This document shows positions 55,348-64,000 of a stretch of DNA of 64,000 nucleotides, piece by piece. The stretch is from Clostridia bacterium (lineage in GTDB: Bacteria > Bacillota > Clostridia > Christensenellales > Aristaeellaceae), in assembly GCA_017512985.1 (NCBI GenBank), contig JAFWEJ010000001.1, positions 62,001 to 126,000 of the forward strand. The letters are read 5' to 3'. Below the pieces are notes generated by a model. It worked only from the letters and a program-made list of their open reading frames with translations. It searched no databases and was not told the origin of the DNA. The translations under genes were made by a program, and so were the position numbers. The first letter of the stretch is position 1. Each line of letters opens with the position of its first letter.

Positions 55348-56499
55348 ATGAAAAAACTGATTGCCGTTCTGTGCGCGCTGCTTCTGATCTGCCCGGCGGT
55401 TTTTGCTTTTGCTGAAGAAGAAACCGGATCCATGCCTGTTTCGGCGGAAACGTTTGAGGGGGAATGGCAGTGTGACAGGGCGACGGCTTCCGTGTATTGG
55501 GAAGAAGAAGGCTTTAAGGTGCTGATTACCTGGGGAAGCAGTGCCTGGGAGCACACAGAATGGCAGTACAGCTGCTATTATCACGAGGAGGACAACAAGC
55601 TGGTCGCCGTTCCCTTCGGGATCCGCACGGAATATGTGTATGGCGATGACGGGGAGCTTGTCTCCGCAACAGACATATATGACGACGGAGAAGCTGTTTT
55701 TTCCCTGGATGAGAAAGGATATCTGATCTGGCAGGATCAGAAGGATAATGCGGGCGAAGGAATGCGGTTTGAGAAACTCCCCGATGAGCCTGCCGCGGAA
55801 GAAACCATCCCTTCTTCAGAAGGCACTCTGTCTGAGCAGGCTGAAGGCCTGCATGTGAATATTCAGCATGTGACGGACTCGCCGGCGTGGGTAGCGAATC
55901 TGCCCGCTGCTCAGGAAGCCGGCCAGCTGTTTGTTGTGGCTGCCATGGGAATGGACAAAACCACAGCCTATATCACCATGCATCAGAAGGACGCGGACGG
56001 AAACTGGAAACAGATCCTGTCTACCCCCGGGTTTGTGGGCAAAAACGGCCTTTGCGCGGATGCGGACCATAAAGAAGGCTGTGCCCAGACGCCCATCGGT
56101 GTTTATCACTTCAACAAAGCCTTTGGCATTGCGCCCGATCCCGGATGCGCGCTGCCTTATATCCAGGTGGACGAAAACACTTACTGGTCAGGTGATCCGG
56201 ACCGGCAGTATAACGAGATGGTGGATATCCGGGAAGTGCCGGACCTGGTGATGGACGACAGCGAACACATTGTGGATTACGAATACCAGTATCAATACTG
56301 CCTCAATATCAGCTTCAACGAGGAAGGCACACCCGGGCGCGGCTCCGCCATCTTTCTGCATTGCTTTGGCCCTGCCAAGCCTTATACCGGGGGCTGTGTC
56401 GCGGTGCCTGAAAATATCATGCGGATGATCATGCGGCAGGTGTCTCCAGAATGCGCGGTGATCATTGACACCTTTGAGAATCTGGGCGGCAGCTTCTGA
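55348..56499 (+). CDS. Secreted L,D-transpeptidase (YkuD-like) with N-terminal beta domain
   Basis: 383 residues with signal peptide (cleavage near AFAEE, residue 22). Residues about 30-145 form an uncharacterised strand-rich domain. From about 165 on is a YkuD-type L,D-transpeptidase with catalytic motif HCFGPAKPYTGGC (His338, Cys350). Such enzymes cross-link peptidoglycan stem peptides or attach proteins to them. The active-site spacing is intact. It is divergent from the HK/RR operon and has TTGGACA site 4, so it is a prime candidate target of that system. Confidence 0.85.
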   Translation: MKKLIAVLCALLLICPAVFAFAEEETGSMPVSAETFEGEWQCDRATASVYWEEEGFKVLITWGSSAWEHTEWQYSCYYHEEDNKLVAVPFGIRTEYVYGDDGELVSATDIYDDGEAVFSLDEKGYLIWQDQKDNAGEGMRFEKLPDEPAAEETIPSSEGTLSEQAEGLHVNIQHVTDSPAWVANLPAAQEAGQLFVVAAMGMDKTTAYITMHQKDADGNWKQILSTPGFVGKNGLCADADHKEGCAQTPIGVYHFNKAFGIAPDPGCALPYIQVDENTYWSGDPDRQYNEMVDIREVPDLVMDDSEHIVDYEYQYQYCLNISFNEEGTPGRGSAIFLHCFGPAKPYTGGCVAVPENIMRMIMRQVSPECAVIIDTFENLGGSF

Positions 56500-56623
56500 C
56501 CGGCAGGTGCAGGCATTCAGGAACAGCCGCGTTTATACTGCAGGGAGCCGGATTCTTTGCCATGCCGGATAAAAACAGAAATAGATAAACAGTATGCGAA
56601 CCGGCTCAATTGTCCGTTCTGTA

Positions 56624-56655
56624 CTGGACATTTATTGGACAACGGATAGTAAAGT
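56624..56655 (+). promoter_or_regulatory. TTGGACA direct-repeat promoter, site 5 (6TM protein)
   Basis: CTGGACA at 56624-56630, spacer TTTA, TTGGACA at 56635-56641, 8 bp (ACGGATAG), -10 TAAAGT (56650-56655). The ATG is 71 bases on. No other feature was seen in the 56500-56623 stretch. Confidence 0.78.
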
Positions 56656-56725
56656 ATGATCAGTGGAGACGGAATCCGCAGCAAACCACAGATAAATAAG
56701 ACGACGAAGAAGGGAGAAAACCGGA

Positions 56726-57373
56726 ATGTTTACCAATGCCTGTGAAGGGGTAAAGAAGATTCACAAAGCAGAGATCCTGGCTCTGATCGGGGCAGTCCTG
56801 CTGCTGATCGGAAGCATCATCAGCCTATACGGCCTCTGGGCCGGTGAAAACACCTCTTCCGGGGAAGGCCTTCTGGTCAGCGGCGGCTTGATCGTGATTA
56901 TCGCCGCTCTCCTGATGATCATTGCCTCGATTATGAACATCATCGGTGTCAGCCGTGCGTCCAAAGACGAACCCGCTTTCAAAAACGCGCTGATCGCGCT
57001 GCTGTTCGGAATCGCAGCCAATATTCTGGTATCCGCTTTCAGCGGCAATCCGACCATCAGCAGCATCGGCAAATCGGTTGTCAATGTCACGGAAATCCTG
57101 GCCAGTTACTATATCTGCACCGGCATCATCAATCTCGCTGACCGTCTCGGCAGCAGCGACGTGAGCGCCAGAGGCCAGAAAGTCCGCTCGATCCTGATGG
57201 GCATCTGGGTCGCGGCCGCTGTCCTGAATATCCTGTCCACGGTGTTTGGGACAAACGCGGCAATGCAGAACGTGATCGGCATTATCGCGATTGTCAGCGG
57301 GATCATTTCCATCATTGCCTATTTTCTTTACATCGGCCTGCTGGGACGGGCAAAGCAAATGCTGGCAAGATAA
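56726..57373 (+). CDS. Six-helix membrane protein of unknown function
   Basis: 215 residues from ATG 56726 with AAGGGAG upstream. Six hydrophobic helices (about 18-38, 50-75, 87-105, 117-135, 156-173, 182-208), with no recognisable motif. It lacks a signal peptide and ends in a short basic tail. It is driven by TTGGACA site 5 and precedes the SH3b-SH3b-PEGY gene by 69 bases, so both may be co-expressed. Unrecognised; no function proposed. Confidence 0.7.
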   Translation: MFTNACEGVKKIHKAEILALIGAVLLLIGSIISLYGLWAGENTSSGEGLLVSGGLIVIIAALLMIIASIMNIIGVSRASKDEPAFKNALIALLFGIAANILVSAFSGNPTISSIGKSVVNVTEILASYYICTGIINLADRLGSSDVSARGQKVRSILMGIWVAAAVLNILSTVFGTNAAMQNVIGIIAIVSGIISIIAYFLYIGLLGRAKQMLAR

Positions 57374-57442
57374 ACCTGAAAACCGTACTGATAGTCCGCC
57401 GGCTTTCCCCGGGAAACCGGCCTGAGTGAAAGGAGAAAAGAT

Positions 57443-58570
57443 ATGAAAAAGTTTCTGGCTGCCGTACTGATTCTTTCCCTGATCACGGCGTCCGTGGTCA
57501 CGGCGCTGGCATATTCCGCGTGGGGAACCAGCGTCATGTATGTCAAGACTGCCAACGGCAAACCCGTCAATGTGCGCAGTGGCCCGGGCAAGGGATATGA
57601 AGCCATCGGTTCCGCTCCCTACGGACACCAGGTCCTTGTGGACTGGTCCTACGCCGGGAATGACGGATGGACCAAGGTGGTCTGGGGAGGCAGAGGCGAC
57701 GGATATATCATGAGCCGCTTCCTGGTGGACTACGACCCCGGCAAGGCTCCGACCCCCTCCAAGGAGGAAAAGGAGAAGCAGGAAGCCGAGGCGGAGAAGA
57801 AAAAACTGGACAAGGAACTGAAGAGCGAGAGGGCTGTTTCAGAATACTTCTACATTGCGGCACGCCCGACGCGCGCATCCGGCTGGGTCAATTTCCGCTC
57901 CGGCCCCTCCAAAACCACATCCCGGATCAGCTCCTTCGGGGACGGCAAGGAACTGCTTGTTATGGGTGAGACCACGAACTGGTACCGGGTCCAGGACCCC
58001 GATACGCAGAAGGTCGGCTATGTCCATAAATCCTATACGTCAAAGCTGGGCAAAAAGTACGTTGCCGAAACGCAAACCACGGACGGCGGCGTACAGCAGC
58101 TGGGAACGCTGAATGTCAACGGCGAGTTTGACCTGACCTGCAAGCTGCCGGAAGGCTATAACCTGCAGGTGCTGAAAGCACGCGGAGACCGGATCGTCGC
58201 GGCGGTTCTGTCCCAGGATATGACCAAACCGCAGCTGTACCTGTCCATCGCTTATGACGAGACCTACGCGGACGTCGAACGGATGAATGACATGAATGAC
58301 GACGACCTTCTGATCCTGGAAGACAGCTTCAAGGACATGAATGACGTCGAGATCTCCTATGAGCAGACCGGTTACGGCACCAAACTGCTGGTTGCAAAGG
58401 AAACCGGCACTGATACGGACTTTGTGGACATCCTGGCGGTCTATATGGGATACTTTGTGGAGTTCAATATGACGCCCAATCCCAAGGCGGCTGACCAGAC
58501 GCTGTCTGACGCCCAGATCCGGATGTGCATTGATTTCCTGACAGACGTGGACTTTAATCCTGCAAAATAA
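57443..58570 (+). CDS. Secreted SH3b-SH3b-PEGY fusion protein
   Basis: 375 residues from ATG 57443 with AAAGGAG upstream. Signal peptide (cleavage near ALAYS, residue 22), a first SH3b domain (about 30-98), a charged linker made of Lys and Glu (about 105-130), a second SH3b domain (about 135-200), and a PEGY domain (about 215-373). It thus joins in one chain the two proteins that are separate at 51409/52034 and at 60553/61216. Fusion plus adjacency strongly implies that SH3b and PEGY parts work together at the cell wall. Terminator at 58588. Confidence 0.88.
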   Translation: MKKFLAAVLILSLITASVVTALAYSAWGTSVMYVKTANGKPVNVRSGPGKGYEAIGSAPYGHQVLVDWSYAGNDGWTKVVWGGRGDGYIMSRFLVDYDPGKAPTPSKEEKEKQEAEAEKKKLDKELKSERAVSEYFYIAARPTRASGWVNFRSGPSKTTSRISSFGDGKELLVMGETTNWYRVQDPDTQKVGYVHKSYTSKLGKKYVAETQTTDGGVQQLGTLNVNGEFDLTCKLPEGYNLQVLKARGDRIVAAVLSQDMTKPQLYLSIAYDETYADVERMNDMNDDDLLILEDSFKDMNDVEISYEQTGYGTKLLVAKETGTDTDFVDILAVYMGYFVEFNMTPNPKAADQTLSDAQIRMCIDFLTDVDFNPAK

Positions 58571-58587
58571 ATCCCGCATCTGAAGGC

Positions 58588-58618
58588 AAAACCGGACTGC
58601 CGCAATGCAGTCCGGGTT
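58588..58618 (+). terminator. Terminator after the SH3b-PEGY fusion gene
   Basis: CCGGACTGC and GCAGTCCGG (58592-58615) form a 9-bp stem around CGCAAT, followed by GTTTCCGCTTTT. Confidence 0.7.
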
Positions 58619-58662
58619 TCCGCTTTTCTGTATAGCGGCGGCAGAAACAGGAGAAAAGGAAC

Positions 58663-58719
58663 ATGGACAGGAGCAAGGAAGAACAAATTATGGAAGCAAA
58701 CAGGAACTGCTGTATCTGA
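58663..58719 (+). CDS. Possible 18-residue peptide ending in Cys-Cys-Ile
   Basis: ATG 58663 is preceded by AGGAG and AAAGGA; the ORF encodes MDRSKEEQIM then EANRNCCI and stops at 58719, 17 bases before the next gene. Too short for conservation to be judged. It may be a real small protein, a leader ORF coupled to the gene at 58736, or chance. Confidence 0.3.
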   Translation: MDRSKEEQIMEANRNCCI

Positions 58720-58735
58720 TAAGGAGGTCTGGAGA

Positions 58736-60526
58736 ATGAAAAAAATTCTGATTCCTCTGCTTGTGCTGGCGATGCTCTGCGTGAGCCTGGCCGCACTGGC
58801 GGAAGAGGACGCAGTCAGGCTGGAGCTGAATACCGCGAGGCTGCCGGTCTATGCCGCGGATGATCCGTACCTGAACGGACTGACGTCTGCGGACGACGGG
58901 CTGCCGGTGATTGTGCTTGCGGTGAAGAAGAATATCCAGCTGCAGGTGAATGTGCTGCCGAAGAAGCTCAGGAACAAAAAGGTTGAGCTGTCTGCGGACA
59001 ATGGGGAAGCGGTTCGCGTGAAAGGAAACTCGGTCACCGGGCTGAAGCCGGGCGAAGCGGTTCTGACCATTGCCAGCGCGGAGGATCCGTCCGTTACATT
59101 GCAGTACCGGATTGTTGTGATTCAGCCGCTGACGCGGATCGCGCTGACGGCGTCTGCAAAAACGGTGGCTGTCGGCGGAACCATGGAGCTGAAGCCGTCT
59201 TACCTGCCGGAAGACGCGACGCGGAAACAGGTTACCTGGGCTTCCGCGAATGAGCAGATTGCCACGGTGGATAAAAACGGCAAAGTTACCGGCTTGAAGA
59301 AAGGATCGGTCCGGATCACGGCGACCGCGGCGGACGGCAGTAATATCCGCGCGAACATCAACGTACAGGTGACGCAGAGCGCGAAGGAAATCACGCTGGA
59401 CAAAGCGGAACTGACCGTTGACGTCGGCAGGACGGCCGTGCTGAAGGCCAATGTGCTGCCGAAGGAAACAAACAACAGGAAGGTGGTCTGGTCCTCTTCG
59501 GATGAGCGGATTGCCACTGTGAGCGCGAGCGGCCGGATAACCGGCGTGGCGCTGGGCGAATGTGAGATTACCTGCGCCAGCGAGGAAGTCAGCACCGTGC
59601 TGGCAAAGGCTGTGATTCATGTCCAGCAGCCGGTGAAGAAAGTCACTTTCGGAGAAGCGCCGGTCATTTATAACGGTGAGTCGGCACAGCTGTCCTGGAC
59701 GGTTGAGCCGGCGAACGCAAGCAATCCGAAGCTGAAATTCAGGTCGCTGAATGAAAAAGTACTGACTGTTGATGAAAACGGTGTGATCACCGGCGTTGCA
59801 GGCGGCGAAGCCTATGTTTCAGCCGTTACTACAGACGGGTCAAACCGCCAGGCGAGAATCAGGGTCAAAGTCATGCAGCATCTGACGGGTGTTCATATGC
59901 TGCGGCACACAGCTTATATCGACTTTGGCCAGACATCCACCGCGGGCGCGATCCTCGAGCCGAAGAACGCAAAGAATGTCAACAACCGCATGACCTGGGA
60001 GGTTGCGGACCCGTCGGTCGCGACGATAAAACCGAACCCCAGGGTGCCCAACAAGGTTGATATCACCGGGCTGCGCACTTACGGCGAAACGGTTGTCACC
60101 GGAACGACGGAGGACGGCGGATTCCAGACGAGCCTCGTTGTAAAAGTCGGCGACTGGGAGAGGGCCCTGGCGATCACAAAGGCGGGTGTTTCCGGAGCGG
60201 ACGCGTACCTGACAGTGAAAAATAACAGTTCGCTTCGTATTACGTCGATCACTGCGGAAATCATGGTCTATGACATTGACGGCAAAGTGGTTCCGAGCAA
60301 TAAAAAGGATCCCCAAAAACCGTTTAAGATGATTTATACCAGGACGCTTGAGCCCGGCGAGTCCACAAAGGATAAAGGCTGGAAGACGGTTGATTTCAAG
60401 CTGCCGGATTCCCTGACGGTGTCCACATATGTGATCAAGATCACGCAGTTTGAGATCGACCATGACTGGGTCAAGGTGATCCGCAAATATAATCAGCCGA
60501 CGAAAAAGTGCCCTGTGCATATTTAA
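58736..60526 (+). CDS. Secreted BIG2-repeat surface protein
   Basis: 596 residues from ATG 58736 with AAGGAGG upstream. Signal peptide (cleavage near ALAEE, residue 22), then four or five BIG2 (bacterial Ig-like 2) domains, with typical ends such as VTGLKPGEAVLTI, VTGLKKGSVRITATA and ITGVALGECEITC. The last about 120 residues form a distinct domain with FxxM-type strands (YLTVKNNSSLRITSIT), resembling a FxLYD-like fold. BIG2 domains serve as spacers or adhesins. It is followed by the SH3b gene 26 bases downstream, so the three genes 58736-60553-61216 form an operon. Confidence 0.88.
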   Translation: MKKILIPLLVLAMLCVSLAALAEEDAVRLELNTARLPVYAADDPYLNGLTSADDGLPVIVLAVKKNIQLQVNVLPKKLRNKKVELSADNGEAVRVKGNSVTGLKPGEAVLTIASAEDPSVTLQYRIVVIQPLTRIALTASAKTVAVGGTMELKPSYLPEDATRKQVTWASANEQIATVDKNGKVTGLKKGSVRITATAADGSNIRANINVQVTQSAKEITLDKAELTVDVGRTAVLKANVLPKETNNRKVVWSSSDERIATVSASGRITGVALGECEITCASEEVSTVLAKAVIHVQQPVKKVTFGEAPVIYNGESAQLSWTVEPANASNPKLKFRSLNEKVLTVDENGVITGVAGGEAYVSAVTTDGSNRQARIRVKVMQHLTGVHMLRHTAYIDFGQTSTAGAILEPKNAKNVNNRMTWEVADPSVATIKPNPRVPNKVDITGLRTYGETVVTGTTEDGGFQTSLVVKVGDWERALAITKAGVSGADAYLTVKNNSSLRITSITAEIMVYDIDGKVVPSNKKDPQKPFKMIYTRTLEPGESTKDKGWKTVDFKLPDSLTVSTYVIKITQFEIDHDWVKVIRKYNQPTKKCPVHI

Positions 60527-60552
60527 CAGGGATGAATAAGGAGGTTTTTTGA

Positions 60553-61185
60553 ATGAACAGGAAGATTATTGCGATGATCATCGCAGTCATCACAGCGATC
60601 ATGATGATTGTTCCCGCGGCGCTGGCGGAAGACAACACGCCCCCTGACTCGGAAGGATACTACTACGTCTATACCGAGAACGGCAAAGGCCTGAATGTTC
60701 GTGAATCTCCCGGGGGCAGGACTGTCGGCAGCCTGAAATACGGCTCCAGGATCTACTGCTACTACCGGGACGGCGGCAACGGCTGGGCGCTGATCAATTT
60801 CAAGTATGACAACGGCTATGGCTACGGCACCTATGCGGCTTTCGTCTCCAGCCGCTACCTGCGCAAGACGAAGCCGGAACCCCGCACCGGCGGTTCTTCC
60901 TCCAAATCCTCGTCCTCCTCTGCCGCGGCTGACACTATATCGGAAATCAACGCGGAATTCAGGAGCGCCAGGAAGGTGACACCGTTCACCGTGACGGTCC
61001 GGCCTTCCCGCACCAGCGGCTGGGTCAACATGCGCTGGGCGCCCAGCAAGAGCGCGGAGGTCGTGGCGACCTACAAGCAGAACGAGAAGCTGCTGGTCAT
61101 TAAGGAAACAAACAACTGGTACCAGGTCGAAGACCAGGATACCGGCGACGTCGGCTTCATCAGCAAGCAGTTTGTCGCGCAGTAA
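60553..61185 (+). CDS. Secreted protein with two SH3b domains
   Basis: 210 residues from ATG 60553 with AAGGAGG upstream. Signal peptide (cleavage near ALAED, residue 25), SH3b 1 at about 35-97 and SH3b 2 at about 143-210 (TVTVRPSRTSGWVNMRWAPS to VGFISKQFVAQ), joined by a serine-rich linker. It is a close paralogue of 51409, and like that gene is followed directly (30 bases) by a PEGY-domain gene. Confidence 0.88.
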   Translation: MNRKIIAMIIAVITAIMMIVPAALAEDNTPPDSEGYYYVYTENGKGLNVRESPGGRTVGSLKYGSRIYCYYRDGGNGWALINFKYDNGYGYGTYAAFVSSRYLRKTKPEPRTGGSSSKSSSSSAAADTISEINAEFRSARKVTPFTVTVRPSRTSGWVNMRWAPSKSAEVVATYKQNEKLLVIKETNNWYQVEDQDTGDVGFISKQFVAQ

Positions 61186-61215
61186 ACCGCGCAGAATAGA
61201 AGGAGGTAAACTGAG

Positions 61216-62304
61216 ATGAAAAAGATCTTTGCCATCATCCTGGGCCTTGCGGTGCTGCTGTGCGCCGCGTCCGTGACCGCGGAGGGAACACAGGAAAAAG
61301 TGACGCTCGGTACGGTGAGCATCAACGGCGCGTTTACACTGCAGTGCGGCCTGCCGGAGGGATACAAGCCCACACCCGTGTCCGTTACGACCGATCAGGT
61401 AATCGCAGTCATCAGGTCTGAGGATCCCGCTGCCCCGGTCATGATGCTTTCAGTTGCCTATGACGAGAAGTATTACGATGTGGACCGGCTGAACGACCTG
61501 GACCAGGAAGCCCTGGAAGAGCTGGAGCAGACCTTTATTGTGAACGATCCCGGCGTGGAAATCACATACGGCGAGACCGGCTACGGCACCCTGCTGCTGA
61601 TCGCCCGCCATGAGACGGACGAGTTGGATTATGTCAGCTTCTTCTCCATCTACAAGGGCTACTGCGTGGAGTTTGTGCTGGCGCCTTCAGAAACGGCGGA
61701 AGACAGGAACCTGACGGAAGACCAGCTGAAGGTCAGCGTGGCCATCCTGACAGATCTGGACTTCATTCCTGCCGGAACCGTTGTCAACAGCACAGCCGCT
61801 GTTGCCAGCCTGAAATTCATCACCAACCTGACCGATTACAATCCGGAAACCAACACCGTGAAGGCGACCGTAATGCACGGCGTACCGCTGCCAGAGGCGC
61901 AGGTTGAAGCGCTGAAGGTTGGCGACAGGCTGACCGCAGGCCAGCTGTTTGATGAAGAGATCACTTCCCTGGAAAAGACGGAGGAAGGCGATATCCTGAT
62001 CAACGGCGAGACAGAACTGAGAAAGTTCGGCGACGAGTACCATATCTATACCTACGAACTGGAATACCTCGAGCCCTATGTCACGCTGAGCCTGAAGGTT
62101 CCGGATACGCTGGAGATCCTGGACGGCATCGACAAGGAATCGGGTGAACCGCTGGAAGAGCCGGTTAAGTATACCGTTGAGGAGTTCCGGGCCATGCTGG
62201 CCGCGGAAACCTATCCGGACTTCGCGACGGACAACACCTGGGTCACATTTGGTGATAACGGTGAAATGATCCTGGTGGAACGGGAATACAGCCCCGCCCA
62301 GTAA
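61216..62304 (+). CDS. Secreted PEGY-domain protein with an extra C-terminal domain
   Basis: 362 residues from ATG 61216 with AGGAGG upstream. Signal peptide (cleavage near VTAEG, residue 23), PEGY domain (about 32-190; LPEGYKPT, SVAYDEKYYDVDRLND, GYGTLLLIA, YKGYCVEFV), then about 170 residues not found in the other two paralogues and not recognised. Last gene of its operon, followed by a strong terminator. Confidence 0.8.
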   Translation: MKKIFAIILGLAVLLCAASVTAEGTQEKVTLGTVSINGAFTLQCGLPEGYKPTPVSVTTDQVIAVIRSEDPAAPVMMLSVAYDEKYYDVDRLNDLDQEALEELEQTFIVNDPGVEITYGETGYGTLLLIARHETDELDYVSFFSIYKGYCVEFVLAPSETAEDRNLTEDQLKVSVAILTDLDFIPAGTVVNSTAAVASLKFITNLTDYNPETNTVKATVMHGVPLPEAQVEALKVGDRLTAGQLFDEEITSLEKTEEGDILINGETELRKFGDEYHIYTYELEYLEPYVTLSLKVPDTLEILDGIDKESGEPLEEPVKYTVEEFRAMLAAETYPDFATDNTWVTFGDNGEMILVEREYSPAQ

Positions 62305-62324
62305 AACGCGGGATAAAGCCTGAA

Positions 62325-62364
62325 AAGAAGCCGGCAGTTTCATGACTGGAACTGCCGGCTTCTT
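62325..62364 (+). terminator. Terminator after the PEGY operon
   Basis: AAGAAGCCGGCAGTT (62325-62339) and AACTGCCGGCTTCTT (62350-62364) are exact complements, a 15-bp stem ending in TTCTT. Confidence 0.85.
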
Positions 62365-62389
62365 ATGTGCGCCATGCGTCCGGCGAACG

Positions 62390-62418
62390 TTGAAAGCGCC
62401 GGTGATTTCTGGTAAAAT
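62390..62418 (+). promoter_or_regulatory. Promoter of the second SpoIIE phosphatase gene
   Basis: -35 TTGAAA (62390-62395), 17-bp spacer, -10 TAAAAT (62413-62418). Confidence 0.7.
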
Positions 62419-62492
62419 ATGATTTCAGATGAGTAAAACGGAAAACGGCGGACTGAACCAGGCAGAGAGACAGACATAAAGAGGAACGGCCA

Positions 62493-64000
62493 ATGCTGAC
62501 GATGATACTGAAGATGTCCGGGATCACGGCGCTGTATGTGCTGCTGACCGTGGTGATCTGGAAGTGGATAAGCGGAAAGAAGATGCGCGCCTGGCACAGG
62601 CTGCTGATCGGCCTGGTTTACGGTGCCTGCGCAATTCTTTCCACGCATTTTGCGGTGGATTATGTGGACATGCTGGTGAATGTCCGGGATCTGGGTCCGC
62701 TGATGGCTGGCCTGTTCTTTGATCCTTTCTCTGGTATCCTGGCCGGGTTGATCGGCGGTATCGAGCGGTATATTGCCGGCACATACTGGGGCGTCGGCAG
62801 TTATACCCGGATCGCCTGCAGCGTGTCCACCTGCCTTGCCGGTTTCCTGGCCGCCGCGCTGCGCGTATGGCTGTTCAAACACAGGAAGCCTTCGGCGGTC
62901 TTCGGTTTCATCCTCGGTGCGGTGGTGGAAGTGTTCCATATGTATGTAGTTCTGATCACCCACCGGGAAGACATGACAATGGCGCTTCATGTCGTCAAGA
63001 TCTGCAGCGGTCCCATGATTCTTTTTACAGGACTTGGCATGGCGGCCGGATCCACGGCCCTGCGGATTCTGACGGGTGAATGGCGGAATCCGTTCCGCCC
63101 GGTCAGCCGGGAAGAAAAGCCGGTTTCCCGGCGCTTCCAGTTCTGGCTGTTTGTCGTTACGGTATTCCTGCTGGTCGCAAACCTGTTCTTCTCCTACGCG
63201 CTGCAGACGCAGTCCGCCGTCCAGAATGCCCGGGATACGCTGTCCAACGCGGTTTCAGACATCCGGGAAGCCTATGCGGACGATCCGGAGCATGTAATGG
63301 GGGGACACCTGACGTTCCATGTCGGACGGGATGGTTCGTATGACCTGATTACGGAAAAAACGCTGATCCCGGCGGGCACCCATACGGGCATGGGCCTGAA
63401 TGAAACGCACCGGCGGAAGATCCGGGAAGCGCCGGAAAAAACGTTTTATACAGATAATCTCCTGGGAGAACCCTGTTTGTGCCGGAAGGAAAAACTGGAA
63501 GAAAACCTGACGCTGCTGGTTATGCTGCCGGAATCCGAGATATATGCCGACCGGGACGCGCATGTGTATGAGACCGCTTTCGCGGATATCATGCTGTTCG
63601 CGGTGATCTATACGCTGATCTCCCAGCTGGTGCAGCTGATTGTAGTCAACAACCTGAACATGGTGAACGCTTCGCTGGCAAAGATCACCGGCGGCGACCT
63701 GAACGAGGTGGTCGACGTCCGCGGTTCGTCGGAATTCGCTTCTCTTTCCGATGATATCAACCAGACCGTGGATACGCTGAAGGGCTATATCACCGCGGCG
63801 GAAAAACGGATCGAGCAGGAGCTGGAGCTTGCCCGGACCATTCAGGATTCCGCCTTGCCGAAGAATTTTGTTTTCCCGCGGAAGGATTTTGAAATCTGCG
63901 CGACGATGCATCCTGCCAGGGAGGTCGGCGGGGACTTTTACGATTTCTTCTTTGTGGACCGGAACCGGATCGCTCTGGTAATCGCGGACGTTTCCGGCAA
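62493..64000 (+). CDS. SpoIIE phosphatase with LytS-like (5TMR) sensor and HAMP (cut by window end)
   Basis: 502 residues are present from ATG 62493 with GAGGAAC upstream; the C-terminus lies beyond the window. The N-terminal five or six helices carry LytS-type (5TMR-LYT) features ([26 protein letters not shown], here in two parts: [11 protein letters not shown] and [13 protein letters not shown]). Two more helices border an extracellular stretch (about 245-355). HAMP follows at about 385-430, then a coiled coil and the start of a PP2C/SpoIIE domain ([17 protein letters not shown]). LytS sensors often detect wall or membrane state or pyruvate. It could act on either STAS protein in this window. 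Confidence 0.9.
   Translation, partial: MLTMILKMSGITALYVLLTVVIWKWISGKKMRAWHRLLIGLVYGACAILSTHFAVDYVDMLVNVRDLGPLMAGLFFDPFSGILAGLIGGIERYIAGTYWGVGSYTRIACSVSTCLAGFLAAALRVWLFKHRKPSAVFGFILGAVVEVFHMYVVLITHREDMTMALHVVKICSGPMILFTGLGMAAGSTALRILTGEWRNPFRPVSREEKPVSRRFQFWLFVVTVFLLVANLFFSYALQTQSAVQNARDTLSNAVSDIREAYADDPEHVMGGHLTFHVGRDGSYDLITEKTLIPAGTHTGMGLNETHRRKIREAPEKTFYTDNLLGEPCLCRKEKLEENLTLLVMLPESEIYADRDAHVYETAFADIMLFAVIYTLISQLVQLIVVNNLNMVNASLAKITGGDLNEVVDVRGSSEFASLSDDINQTVDTLKGYITAAEKRIEQELELARTIQDSALPKNFVFPRKDFEICATMHPAREVGGDFYDFFFVDRNRIALVIADVSG

Noticed and set aside
58736-60526. Intimin/invasin-type adhesin
   Set aside because: The BIG2 repeats alone do not show this; there is no outer-membrane barrel and the organism appears Gram-positive.

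Overview
This window looks like a chromosomal segment of a moderately GC-rich Gram-positive anaerobe of the class Clostridia, probably a gut or rumen lineage. The grounds are the LytS-type sensor kinase, the SpoIIE/STAS/RsbW-type partner-switching proteins, a clostridial two-subunit serine dehydratase, a FeoA-FeoB fusion, a short clostridial CstA, strong AGGAGG ribosome binding sites and the absence of outer-membrane genes. The genus cannot be fixed from the sequence alone. No rRNA, tRNA, CRISPR array or transposase was found.

Layout. 1-12.4 kb, mostly minus strand: an antibiotic-resistance-type ABC-F gene, cut by the window edge, behind a leader with a 5-codon ORF and an intrinsic terminator; a sugar isomerase-like TIM barrel; an orphan secreted solute-binding protein (plus strand); a ferrous-iron uptake locus (FeoAB fusion plus a 51-residue FeoB-associated protein); a zinc-ribbon membrane protein; and a complete branched-chain amino-acid ABC transporter (livJ-livH-livM-livG-livF). 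12.6-32.3 kb, mostly plus strand and largely housekeeping: a CARDB-like surface protein, secA, prfB, a DUF1461 membrane protein, tsaD, a diguanylate cyclase, uvrA, an HD-GYP protein with an unexplained C-terminal half, purA, yebC, pyrimidine nucleoside phosphorylase and azlCD. One small secreted protein runs on the minus strand.

32.3-51.3 kb: a partner-switching signalling block (STAS protein, degenerate RsbW-like protein, a MATE transporter fused to an RsbW-like ATPase, a membrane SpoIIE phosphatase), then secreted phosphatases, serine uptake and deamination (sstT, sdaAB, sdaAA), a DUF819 permease, a D-Ala-D-Ala dipeptidase, a STAS domain fused to an APH-like kinase, cstA, a PreA-like dihydropyrimidine dehydrogenase and an ABCG-like exporter whose permease carries seven extracellular repeats.

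51.4-64 kb: a cell-surface region with secreted SH3b proteins, three copies of an unnamed secreted domain (called here the PEGY domain), an L,D-transpeptidase, a BIG2-repeat protein, a 7TM histidine kinase with a SARP-type response regulator, a receiver-only protein, and at the right edge a second SpoIIE phosphatase with a LytS-like sensor, cut by the window end.

The most interesting result is a five-copy promoter element: heptamers close to TTGGACA repeated once with an 11-bp period, then exactly 8 bp, then a -10 box. It precedes the STAS gene, the secreted HAD phosphatase, an SH3b/PEGY pair, the L,D-transpeptidase and a 6TM protein. This is the layout published for SARP-family regulators, and a SARP-type response regulator is encoded among the target genes. 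Together with SH3b and PEGY domains being adjacent in two loci and fused in a third, it suggests an undescribed envelope-related regulon.
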